Source of the DNA: a bacterium
GTDB lineage: Bacteria; Myxococcota_A; Bradymonadia; Bradymonadales; Bradymonadaceae
NCBI GenBank assembly: GCA_030427705.1
Contig: JAUIBR010000035.1
Location: 1 to 64,000, forward strand
Reading direction: 5' to 3'
Length of the DNA: 64,000 nt
Shown piece by piece: positions 25,805-33,903 of this stretch. Position numbers and translations under genes: made by a program. The first letter of the stretch is position 1; each line of letters starts with the position of its first letter. Under the pieces are notes generated by a model, which made no database searches, had not been told where the DNA came from, and saw only the letters and a list, made by a program, of their open reading frames with translations.

Positions 25805-26809
25805 TTAGTTGCGTTGTCCGTCAACGTAGAGCAGCGCGTCGATCATGCGATTCGAGTAGCCCCACTCGTTGTCGTACCAGGTCAGAATCTTCGCCATGTT
25901 GTCGCCGATCGTCATCGTCGCGCCGGCGTCGAAGATCGATGAGTGTGGGTCATCGATGATGTCCGACGAAACGATTGGATCTTCGGTGTAGCCCAAGATT
26001 CCTTTCAACGAACCATTCGCTGCTTCTTTCATCGCAGCGTTGATCGTGTCGACCGTAACCGTCTTCTCAAGGTTGACGACGAGGTCAACGCAAGATGCGT
26101 TCGGAGTCGGAACACGAATCGCCATGCCGTTGAGCTTGCCTTCCAATTCAGGAAGCGCGCGCGTCACGGCGATTGCAGCACCCGTGGTCGTGGGGACCAT
26201 GTTGATGGCTGCAGCACGTGCACGGCGGAAATCGCTGTGCGGTGCGTCCAACAGTCGCTGGTCGTTCGTGTAACTGTGGATCGTGGTCATCAGGCCGTTG
26301 ACGATACCGAAGGTGTCGTTGAGGACCTTAGCGACAGGAGCAAGGCAGTTCGTGGTGCAGCTTGCGACGTCGATGATTTCCATGTCCGTGTTGAACGCGC
26401 CGTGATTCACGCCCATGACGAACGTCATGTCGACGCCTTTGCCAGGAGCCGAAAGCAGAACGAACTTCGCGCCAGCGTCCAAGTGCATCGCAGCTTGGTC
26501 ACGCTTGCGGAAGACGCCCGTGCACTCAAGCACGTAGTCGACGCCCAGGTCGCCCCATGGGAGCTTCGATGGGTCGCGCTCAGCGAACACCTTCATGGTG
26601 TCGCCATTGATCGTCAGCGTGTCTTCCGTGTGGGACACATCGCCTGCGAACGTGCCGTGAGTCGAGTCGTATTTGAAAAGGTAGGCAAGTTGGTCTGCCC
26701 CCGTAAGATCGTTGATTGCAACAACGTCAACATCTGAGCGCGTCGCAGCAATGCGAGCAACGCAGCGTCCGATGCGTCCGAAACCGTTGATTCCAATTTT
26801 GATAGCCAT
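25805..26809 (-). CDS. gap: Glyceraldehyde-3-phosphate dehydrogenase
   Basis: The product is 334 residues. NAD-binding start INGFGRIGRCVARIA; catalytic Cys in SCTTNCLAP (about residue 150); later GVPTPNASCVDLV-type segment (RVPTPNASCVDLVVNLEK) and WYDNEWGYSNRM at the end. It converts glyceraldehyde-3-phosphate, phosphate and NAD+ to 1,3-bisphosphoglycerate. Asp at the end of the second beta strand (INDLTG) suggests NAD rather than NADP preference. A perfect palindrome lies 31-45 bases upstream (26840-26854). pgk follows after a terminator. Confidence 0.98.
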   Translation of the reverse strand: MAIKIGINGFGRIGRCVARIAATRSDVDVVAINDLTGADQLAYLFKYDSTHGTFAGDVSHTEDTLTINGDTMKVFAERDPSKLPWGDLGVDYVLECTGVFRKRDQAAMHLDAGAKFVLLSAPGKGVDMTFVMGVNHGAFNTDMEIIDVASCTTNCLAPVAKVLNDTFGIVNGLMTTIHSYTNDQRLLDAPHSDFRRARAAAINMVPTTTGAAIAVTRALPELEGKLNGMAIRVPTPNASCVDLVVNLEKTVTVDTINAAMKEAANGSLKGILGYTEDPIVSSDIIDDPHSSIFDAGATMTIGDNMAKILTWYDNEWGYSNRMIDALLYVDGQRN

Positions 26810-26839
26810 GTTGGCGTCCCTTGGTAATGGGTGGATCTC

Positions 26840-26854
26840 TAGCGAAATTCGCTA
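26840..26854. promoter_or_regulatory. Palindrome upstream of gap
   Basis: A perfect inverted repeat, TAGCGAA-A-TTCGCTA, begins 31 bases before the gap start codon, in the expected promoter/5'-UTR zone. It is a candidate operator for a glycolytic regulator; no regulator gene is adjacent. Confidence 0.5.
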
Positions 26855-26900
26855 TCGACCGCCCTAATACCAAAAGCAGTAATCGCGCTGCAAGGTGTCT

Positions 26901-28964
26901 CTATTCTTTTTGAGACAAACGCTGCCTAATGGCCTGTAACTTTGAGGTATTTAAGGACACTTCCTCGGTCATGTCCTCGTCCTGAATCTGGTTCATCAGG
27001 TAGTTTGTGTCGATGGCCGGCGACGTTGCGTCCGTCATCGCACCTTGAATGGTGGGGTCGTGTTCGATCTCGATGTCGTCTTCGAAGGGGTTTGATATCG
27101 CGGATGCGATGGCTTCTGCGCCAGCAATCGAGGTCGCAATGTCGTCCTCGCTGATCAAATCGTCCAAATCCCCGATCTCAAAATCTTCAACCACCTCAGA
27201 GAAGTCCGACGACTCTTCGTCAAGGTCGCTGAACTCGGAATGCCCGGTGTGGGGGGCAAAGTTGTCACTCCGATTCGTCATATCGAGGTCGAACTCGCCG
27301 CTGCCTTCATCCTCGGGCGTGTACTCTTCCATCGTGGTGATGCGCAGGTCTTCGAGATTGACCTCCGGTGGAGGCGGTTCCTCGCCAGCAATCTTTGGCA
27401 GCAAGTCTGCAAGTATCGACGCGTCCGCGTTCGAAGTTGCGGCGTCTGGAATATCAGAATACTGCCGCGTTTCTTCGGGGAGGTTTTGAGCTCGCGAGGC
27501 CTGCGCGAGGCCCGCAAGGTCACTGGAGTTCAATAAGCCGGTCTTCACCGCGTCTTCTTCCGCAGTGGCCTCGGATACCTCCGAGATATCATCTGCATCC
27601 ACAGGAATCGTCAGCGGATGATCGTCATCGCGCTTCACCTTCTTGAGAATTCCAGCGGACACAGATGAAGAGTTGGCTAGACCTTTCTCTTCGACCGGGA
27701 ACTCAAACTCTGACTCCTGGTCACCTGCCTCTTCAACCGGCTCTCCGAACATGTCGTCATCATCAAAACCGAAGTCCAACTTCGGACTCTCTGGTTGTGC
27801 AAACGACGCTGGGCGACTTGCCGCTTCCGATTCACCCGTTTCTTTTTCGTCCTTGGCGCTGGTGTCCTCGGAAACCAAATCCAACGAATTGCCAGCCGCG
27901 GTGTTCTCTTCAATCCCCGCAACCTCAGGTTCTGGGATGTTGGGAAGCGCCGGCTCTTCAATTTCGATGTCAGGGGCGATTAGTTCGGGGTTCGTCGTGG
28001 GTGGACCAGCGGTTTCGGAGGTAATTTTCGATTCGTTTTTTGGCGCCGGCGGAATCGCATCAAACGTGCCTGATTTCTCGCTGCGGCGAGTCAATCCGAG
28101 TTTCGCTACGTCATGCGAAGAGAAGGCACCAACCGCATCCAGAGCGCTGTCATCTTGCTTGTAAATCTCAACCCAATCGTCTTCCTTCAGCAGAAGATTG
28201 GTGACCTCTGGGCGTCCAATGACGGAGCTGCGAAGCGACAAGATCGTCTCAATCCGCGCATCCGTTCCCGAACTCATCACACCTAACAGCGTCCGAAGTG
28301 CAGACGAGATGCTGGATGCGTCCAAGGTAAACCAACGGCGGCGTGCGCCAGGGAACCCAAACAGAGTTCGGAGGTCATCTTCACCGGTAACACGATCCCA
28401 GAACACGATATCGGACAGGCGGGTCAGGCGTTCAACCTTGCGACGGTCCGCTTCTGAAGTCGGTGGGTAGACGTGAAAGACATGGCTTCCCGGAAGCTCT
28501 GTCGGTGGATTCTCGGAAACGACCACGATCGACTCGTCTGGAATCTGCATCGCCAGCCACAGCAGCAGTGCGCCCTTTGACGCACCGGGGAGGCCCACAA
28601 TAATGCCGTTTCCGTCCCGGCGAATCTGACGTCGAAGCTGCGCGAGCACATCGTTCGGCAGTCGATCGACCACTGCGGCCGGCAGACGTTCGATCAGCAG
28701 CGATTTTCCAGCCGATCCCGCGTACGAACGGATCGCCCATTCGTGCCAACGAAGCACGGTGTCGCCTTGAACGCATGCGGCCAGACGCTCAACATCAGAC
28801 CTTTCCAAGGCGCTTTCGCCAGGTCGACGACGACCAAGCTTCACATACGAAAACTCACCATTTGGAGTCACCGCTACAAAACGGACGTTGGCATCCTCGA
28901 GCACACTGCGAAGTGCGGCTGCGGCCCCAAGTAACTCCCCAAATCGTTTCGCGTCGGAGTTCAT
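26901..28964 (-). CDS. Degenerate secretion-ATPase-like protein with acidic tail
   Basis: The product is 687 residues. Residues 1 to about 300 resemble GspE/PilT-type ATPases: a fold with LPNDVLAQLRRQIRRDGNGIIVGLPGASKGALLLWLAMQIP corresponds to the Walker A region, followed by SIVVVSENPPTELPG and FHVYPPTSEADRR. The P-loop is altered (GLPGASKG where G..GSGK[ST] is expected), so ATP hydrolysis is doubtful. Residues 300-687 are highly acidic, low complexity and Ser/Pro-rich, probably disordered (EIEEPALPNIPEPE, FGFDDDDMFGEPVEE). It overlaps the PEGA lipoprotein gene by 4 bases and belongs to the operon of the giant kinase at 29346-33365. The tail could be a phospho-target of that kinase (speculation). 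Confidence 0.65.
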   Translation of the reverse strand: MNSDAKRFGELLGAAAALRSVLEDANVRFVAVTPNGEFSYVKLGRRRPGESALERSDVERLAACVQGDTVLRWHEWAIRSYAGSAGKSLLIERLPAAVVDRLPNDVLAQLRRQIRRDGNGIIVGLPGASKGALLLWLAMQIPDESIVVVSENPPTELPGSHVFHVYPPTSEADRRKVERLTRLSDIVFWDRVTGEDDLRTLFGFPGARRRWFTLDASSISSALRTLLGVMSSGTDARIETILSLRSSVIGRPEVTNLLLKEDDWVEIYKQDDSALDAVGAFSSHDVAKLGLTRRSEKSGTFDAIPPAPKNESKITSETAGPPTTNPELIAPDIEIEEPALPNIPEPEVAGIEENTAAGNSLDLVSEDTSAKDEKETGESEAASRPASFAQPESPKLDFGFDDDDMFGEPVEEAGDQESEFEFPVEEKGLANSSSVSAGILKKVKRDDDHPLTIPVDADDISEVSEATAEEDAVKTGLLNSSDLAGLAQASRAQNLPEETRQYSDIPDAATSNADASILADLLPKIAGEEPPPPEVNLEDLRITTMEEYTPEDEGSGEFDLDMTNRSDNFAPHTGHSEFSDLDEESSDFSEVVEDFEIGDLDDLISEDDIATSIAGAEAIASAISNPFEDDIEIEHDPTIQGAMTDATSPAIDTNYLMNQIQDEDMTEEVSLNTSKLQAIRQRLSQKE

Positions 28965-29311
28965 TGTCCTGCTACTGCATCGGGCTCTTCGGCGAGATCC
29001 AGTTCTCGTTCCATCTTGAGTGTAAGGGTGACTTCTTCATCGGCAAAAACTTCGATGTCGAAACGCTGAGTTATGTATCCCTCAGCCCGAATCTCGACCA
29101 TATGAACACCGCTTGTCATGGGCATGGTCGACCCTCGCCACCCTGAAATGACACCTCGGTACTCATCATCGACGAACACCTCTGCCGTCTTTGGTTCAAC
29201 GTCCAATCGCAACAGCCCGCGCCCTGCTTTCGCTTTCGACGTGGTACCGCAACCGAAAACGAACAAACAGGAAACCACTACTACTAAGGCTGACCGAGTC
29301 ATTTTCTGCAT
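28961..29311 (-). CDS. PEGA-domain lipoprotein
   Basis: The product is 116 residues: signal peptide MQKMTRSALVVVVSCLFVFGC with lipobox, a short linker, then one PEGA domain (about 35-100: GRGLLRLDVEPKTAEVFVDDEYRG, SGVHMVEIRAEGYITQRFDIEV). PEGA domains are surface-protein beta modules frequent in Myxococcota, often beside Ser/Thr kinases. The gene lies 34 bases after the giant kinase gene and overlaps the ATPase-like gene at ATGA, so all three are likely one transcript. An in-frame ATG three codons downstream is an alternative start. Confidence 0.85.
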   Translation of the reverse strand: MQKMTRSALVVVVSCLFVFGCGTTSKAKAGRGLLRLDVEPKTAEVFVDDEYRGVISGWRGSTMPMTSGVHMVEIRAEGYITQRFDIEVFADEEVTLTLKMERELDLAEEPDAVAGQ

Positions 29312-29345
29312 TGTACTCCGATATCACAGCGATCGCGAGCACTCA

Positions 29346-32300
29346 TCATGGTTTCATAAAACTTGGTTTCGTTTCCTGATCACGCAGGAGCTGCAATTGG
29401 TGGGAGTTCATTGCGATTCCCTCGCGCCAATCCAAGTCTTCAGACAGCTGCATGCTGGCCTCAAACTCCTCCTGAGCCTGCGAAGGTCGTTTCTGCCGCA
29501 AGAGAATCTGGCCGTAGTTGTGGCGTAGTTTTGCGACCGCGCGAAGGTCACCCGTGCGGCGCGCGAGCTTCAGCGCATTCTGGGCGGCCCGAGATGCCGC
29601 ATCGAGCCGGTTTTGTTGCGCCAAGAGCGATGATTGGTTGCCCCTTGTCGCCATCTCACCACGTGGGTCATCGGCGTCCTGCGCGACTTTGAGCGCGAGA
29701 TCGAACATCTTTCCAGCTCCCGCGAGTTCCTGCGCTCGAAGCCGCACCCGACCAAGCTGATTCAGCGGTTCCCAGACCAGCCGTGGGCCCCAGGGGTTGT
29801 TGGAGACGTTGACGGCGCCACGCTCGGATATCTCAATGGCTTGCAGCAATTGCTCAGCGGCTTGAACCGACCGCCCCTGGCGTTCGTTGATTGTCCCCAT
29901 GAGCTGCAGCGCGCGGACATGCATGCACTCCAAATCCGAATCGCTTGGATTTGCTTGCTTGAGCTCCATGACCTGCTGAATCGAGCGCCTGACCAAGCGT
30001 TCTACTAAGTCCGGGTCTTCGTCGGCTAGCCATAGACTGGCTAACTCAAGTCGAACTTCGAGTTCCAATTTCGGCGGTAAGCCTTCTTGCCGGTCGAGCT
30101 GCCGCGTCAAATCAACAGCTTCACGCATGCGCCCAAGGATCGCATAAATCCTGACCATCTGCAGCTTCAACCGCCCGGCCTCTTCGGGCTGCACAGAGGC
30201 CGCGTTCTCTACATTTTCGATGGCGCGTGCGATGAAAGACTGCGCCGACTCGTATTCAAAGCCCGTGAGACAAGCGTCGATGAGAATCTCCAGATTCGCC
30301 AACGCCTTCCGATGCTCGTCGATCGCCTCCAAGTGGCCGACCAACGCGATACGATCATCGCGACTGGACTCTGCACCCCGGGTCGCTGCAATGCGTTGTT
30401 CAAAGTACTCCGCGCATTTGGAGTGGATTCGACTCCGCATCTTTCGGGACAACTGCGAATAGATGACCTTCTGAAACACAGGCGGATTGAACTCCAAGAC
30501 CGGCATTTCTTCGTCGCCCTGAATATTGATGATGCCCTGTTGATAGAGGGTCTGAAGCACTTCCTCAGGCTTCCAATCCACGCTGGCAAGGTCCAATAAA
30601 ACCTCGCCAAGCGTGTTGTTTCCAAGCGTACTCAACAATGCCAACGTGTTCTGTTCGGGCTTGCTGAGGCCAAACAGGCGCAGTTGAAGCACGCTTGAAA
30701 TGTCGCCGGCTTTCGACAGCCAATTCTCGGCATCCTCAACCGTCGCCGTAGACGTGGACTTCGCGTATGCCACGAGCTGTTCGAGGTGCAGTGGAATCCC
30801 GGCACTGAGCCGAACAAACGTCGACTGCAGCTGCGGTGACACTGTCTTCGGTAGTTTCGACCGGAGGTAGGCCCGGCAAGCATCCTCGACAAGCGGATCA
30901 AGATGCACCTGAGTCGAGTCCGGAGGGAAGTCCGGAAACGTCAGCCCCGCGTTGATGCTCAGTCCAACGATAAATCCAAGCTTGGATTTTTCCGCGAATC
31001 GCCCCCACTTGCTGAGGAATCGCGCAAACTCCTCATCGTAGTTCGTCACCTGATCGATAACGAGAACCAGGGGCTGCTCGTCCAACAAAACCCGCAGAAG
31101 GGCACGGAACGAGACCTGAATGGCAGCGGATGCCGATGTAGACGACTCCATCGACTTCTTCGCTCGCGTTGCGCCCATGACGTCGGCGAGGTTTTCGGAC
31201 ATGAACCCGGACAACACACGCGTGTATTCGACACTAAGACCAAGCTCTCGGAACATCACCTCGAAGTCTGACACACGCCCGAAATGCAGCGCGATATCAT
31301 GCAGCCACTGCAGCATCAGCGAGCGAATCGCCTCAGGACCCTTGCGCCGATATGTCGCCTTCAAGGTCAGCATTCCGCGTTGATCTGCTTGGCTACACGC
31401 GGAGCCAATCAACGCGGATTTGCCCATTCCTGGCTCCCCAGTGACGACGGCAACCCCACCAGACTCTCGCGAGATTCGACCGAGGAATCCTAGCAATACC
31501 GCCAGTTCGCTGTCTCTACCTACAAGGTCCGTCGTCGTGACCTGGGGTTTGGCGGCGACATCGACGATGCCGAGAATTGCCCGCTCACCGCGACCTGTCG
31601 GCGGTCCAAGCCGGAACATCGACTCGAGCTTCGTCGTCAGGTCGCCAACTGCAACGACTTCGTGGTCACCCACGCCGTGCACGGCATCGCTTGCGTCATC
31701 AAGCGGAACACCTGCTGCGCGAGAAGCTTCGCCTGACGGGCAAAACACCTCGCCGAACGACACAGCGTACGCAAACGCCATCTCTTTGGGCGCTTCTCGT
31801 CGAAATGCTGCGCGCAACTCCAGCGCTGCTTGCGCCGCACGGAAGGCGTCATCGGCAGCCATGTCTGGCAGGCCAAACAGGATCGTGGTGAAGCTGCCTT
31901 GACGGCTGTGGAGCACGCCTCCCCACTTCTGGATTAGGACCGTGATTCGAGCAGAAATCTGCTCGGTCACCTCGACTAGGGTCTCTGAGTCCAGACGTTT
32001 GTGCATCCGTTGATGCACAACCAATGCGGCCACCTGACGTTTCTCGCCGATGAGGTCTTGCCGCAATTCATCGACATTGATGCCAAACCCGGTGCCAGGC
32101 GGCGAAGGAGCCGGTGTCTGTGCGCCGTCCATCTCCCAGACCAGGTCGGTGCCCGAATCCGGCACGGCGGGCGCTTCATGCTCACCGCTGAACAACTGCG
32201 CGATATCCACGACCTCGCTCTCGCCGCCGCCGAGCGCGCCATGCATCGCCTGTGTCTCGGCTGACTGCACTTCACGGCGCATTTCACTGTACTCGTTCAG

Positions 32301-33365
32301 CGATTCGGACCGTTCAGCCAGCTGCTTAGGCTGGACGGCCATGGTCCCGATGTCTTCCTCGTCGTCGTAAACCTCGCTGTTCTGAATGACTGCAGCCTGT
32401 TCATCGGGTGCGCTCTTAAGCGAGGAACGCTTGAAGATAAACTGAGCAGGCGGCGCCTTCGGCTTGGGCTGTGGTTTGCTCTGGATGGCTTCCAGCGCTT
32501 CACGAAACTCGGTTGCCGTTTGATATCGTAGGTCTGGCTCCTTGCGGATCGCCCGCAAACACACCGCCTCCAGATCCGGGTTGATTTCGGCATCTGGAGC
32601 CATTCCCGACGGTGAGGGCGGATTGGAATTGATGACAGAGATCAGAATCTGCGGCACGCCTTTGCCCACAAATGGCCGCTGATTTGTGAGCATCTCGTAC
32701 AGAATGACGCCCATGGAAAAGAGGTCGCTGCGCCAATCAACTGAGTCGCCCTGAGCCTGTTCCGGGCTCATGTAATGGGGGGTTCCGACAAGTGCGCCCG
32801 CCATGGTGAGGGGCCCAACCTCGGACCCAGGGGCTTTGGTTTGCGCAATACCGAAGTCCAAAACCTTGACGAAATCGCGTCCGTCCAAGGTCTTTTCGAT
32901 CATAAGGTTGTCAGGCTTCAGGTCCCGGTGGACCACCTTCGCGGTGTGCGCGACTTCTAGCGCTGCAAGCGTCTGAGTCATGATCGACACAACCCGCTTG
33001 GTCGACAGCGGCCACTCGTCGTCTAGCAGGCTGCTCAGTGGGCGGCCTGGAACGAACTCCATCGCGATGAAGAGGGTGTCGTCCCCCTCTTTGCCGTAGT
33101 CGATGATCTGAATGATATTCGGATGACGCAGGCGGCTCGATGACTTCGCTTCGCGAATGAAGTACTCCGCAGACATCGGATTGCGCGCATGTTGAGGCGT
33201 CATCACCTTCACAGCGACCTTACGCTCCAGGTGCTCCTGATACCCCTCATACACGTTCCCCATTCCGCCGGCCCCGATGAGTCTCTTGATCTCGATCGTG
33301 CCATGGAGAACGCGCCCAATCATCGGGTCGCGCTCGCTCACTTCGTCCTCGGAAAGCAGTAACAT
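29346..33365 (-). CDS. Ser/Thr kinase - cyclase-like - AAA ATPase - TPR giant protein
   Basis: The product is 1339 residues starting at ATG 33365 (the frame extends to 33437, but without need). Residues about 15-285 are a complete Hanks-type kinase: GAGGMGNVYEG, AVKVM, HRDLKPDN, VLDFG, GTPHYMSPEQ. After a spacer, residues about 435-580 resemble a class III nucleotide-cyclase-type domain (GEKRQVAALVVHQRMHKRL, GGVLHSRQGSFTTILFGLP), apparently without the usual metal Asp pair. Residues about 610-880 are a STAND/AAA-type module with P-loop VTGEPGMGKSALIG and LVLVIDQV as Walker B. From about 1000 to the end come TPR-like repeats. The order matches the kinase/cyclase/AAA/TPR fusion proteins of myxobacteria and some TOMM clusters; no TOMM precursor is visible here. 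It heads an operon with a PEGA lipoprotein and an ATPase-like protein. Confidence 0.9.
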   Translation of the reverse strand: MLLLSEDEVSERDPMIGRVLHGTIEIKRLIGAGGMGNVYEGYQEHLERKVAVKVMTPQHARNPMSAEYFIREAKSSSRLRHPNIIQIIDYGKEGDDTLFIAMEFVPGRPLSSLLDDEWPLSTKRVVSIMTQTLAALEVAHTAKVVHRDLKPDNLMIEKTLDGRDFVKVLDFGIAQTKAPGSEVGPLTMAGALVGTPHYMSPEQAQGDSVDWRSDLFSMGVILYEMLTNQRPFVGKGVPQILISVINSNPPSPSGMAPDAEINPDLEAVCLRAIRKEPDLRYQTATEFREALEAIQSKPQPKPKAPPAQFIFKRSSLKSAPDEQAAVIQNSEVYDDEEDIGTMAVQPKQLAERSESLNEYSEMRREVQSAETQAMHGALGGGESEVVDIAQLFSGEHEAPAVPDSGTDLVWEMDGAQTPAPSPPGTGFGINVDELRQDLIGEKRQVAALVVHQRMHKRLDSETLVEVTEQISARITVLIQKWGGVLHSRQGSFTTILFGLPDMAADDAFRAAQAALELRAAFRREAPKEMAFAYAVSFGEVFCPSGEASRAAGVPLDDASDAVHGVGDHEVVAVGDLTTKLESMFRLGPPTGRGERAILGIVDVAAKPQVTTTDLVGRDSELAVLLGFLGRISRESGGVAVVTGEPGMGKSALIGSACSQADQRGMLTLKATYRRKGPEAIRSLMLQWLHDIALHFGRVSDFEVMFRELGLSVEYTRVLSGFMSENLADVMGATRAKKSMESSTSASAAIQVSFRALLRVLLDEQPLVLVIDQVTNYDEEFARFLSKWGRFAEKSKLGFIVGLSINAGLTFPDFPPDSTQVHLDPLVEDACRAYLRSKLPKTVSPQLQSTFVRLSAGIPLHLEQLVAYAKSTSTATVEDAENWLSKAGDISSVLQLRLFGLSKPEQNTLALLSTLGNNTLGEVLLDLASVDWKPEEVLQTLYQQGIINIQGDEEMPVLEFNPPVFQKVIYSQLSRKMRSRIHSKCAEYFEQRIAATRGAESSRDDRIALVGHLEAIDEHRKALANLEILIDACLTGFEYESAQSFIARAIENVENAASVQPEEAGRLKLQMVRIYAILGRMREAVDLTRQLDRQEGLPPKLELEVRLELASLWLADEDPDLVERLVRRSIQQVMELKQANPSDSDLECMHVRALQLMGTINERQGRSVQAAEQLLQAIEISERGAVNVSNNPWGPRLVWEPLNQLGRVRLRAQELAGAGKMFDLALKVAQDADDPRGEMATRGNQSSLLAQQNRLDAASRAAQNALKLARRTGDLRAVAKLRHNYGQILLRQKRPSQAQEEFEASMQLSEDLDWREGIAMNSHQLQLLRDQETKPSFMKP

Positions 33366-33556
33366 GAGTTTACTGCGGCAGGTTCGCGCCAGCAACGACC
33401 AATCACGACGACATGCATTGGGTACAAGATCCCCCAAAGGGTACTTTAGTCACCCCCGTTTCTGGGGTCTGTTGTTCCCGATGCCCGATCAAGCCGCTGC
33501 GACCAGCCACACCGGAAACCCCTGAAAACACTGGGCGAAACACATTTTTCAAAACG

Positions 33557-33573
33557 TTGGCACGGCATGTGCT
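33557..33573 (+). promoter_or_regulatory. Sigma-54 (-24/-12) promoter
   Basis: TTGGCACGGCATGTGCT matches the consensus YTGGCACGRNNNTTGCW at all fixed positions except one (GTGC for TTGC), with the invariant GG and GC at the right spacing. It faces the small ORF at 33628; the expected start of transcription is about 33583-33585. An enhancer-binding activator would be required. Confidence 0.7.
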
Positions 33574-33627
33574 CTTGTGTAGGACACCGGACGACAGTTC
33601 GGCCACACACACACGAGGAGACAAAAA

Positions 33628-33666
33628 ATGGAAAACCAACACGTCATCGGTTTCGTCACCTTCTAA
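33628..33666 (+). CDS. 12-codon small ORF
   Basis: ATG follows GAGGAG at 7-8 bases, an excellent ribosome site. The predicted peptide is MENQHVIGFVTF and ends in TAA. It lies between a sigma-54-type promoter and stable hairpins, so it may be a leader peptide or a true micro-protein. Nothing about its function can be read from the sequence. Confidence 0.4.
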   Translation: MENQHVIGFVTF

Positions 33667-33808
33667 AAACACGACATGCCGCCAATGTGTGGCATGTATG
33701 ACACAGATCGCGCAAGATCGGGGTCTGAGACCCCCGGATCTTGAGACATAAAAGCCAAACACCACCAGCTACGATAATTGAGACAATCGCTAAAACCTAA
33801 GGAGTATC

Positions 33809-33839
33809 GGGCCGAAACATATTTCGGCCCTTTTCTTTT
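33809..33839 (+). terminator. Intrinsic terminator of the small transcript
   Basis: A 9-bp perfect stem, GGGCCGAAA / TTTCGGCCC, has a 4-base loop followed by TTTTCTTTT. It lies about 65 bases before the GTG start of the next gene, so it ends the small transcript or attenuates the gene. Confidence 0.88.
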
Positions 33840-33903
33840 GATCTTGGATCGGGCCTTGCAGCTACATGTAGGTGTAGGTACGAAAGCGAATGCGAGTCTG
33901 AAT

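Larger units (their letters stand above)
33583..33839 (+). ncRNA. Candidate structured small transcript
   Basis: The unit is bounded by a sigma-54-type promoter and a strong intrinsic terminator. It holds a Shine-Dalgarno with a 12-codon ORF (33628-33666), a hairpin with stem ACATGCC/GGCATGT (33674-33697), a long hairpin with stem CAAGATC...GATCTTG enclosing GGGGT/ACCCC (33713-33743) and the terminator. It could be a regulatory RNA, a leader for the gene at 33904, or a mini-gene. The transcription start is estimated from the promoter. Confidence 0.5.

Noticed and set aside
24708-25808. 366-codon plus-strand frame
   Set aside because: It is antisense to pgk, with a His/Arg-rich composition and no family features.
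29346-33365. TOMM (thiazole/oxazole-modified microcin) cluster
   Set aside because: The kinase/cyclase/AAA/TPR layout resembles TOMM-associated proteins, but no cyclodehydratase, dehydrogenase or precursor peptide is in the neighbourhood.
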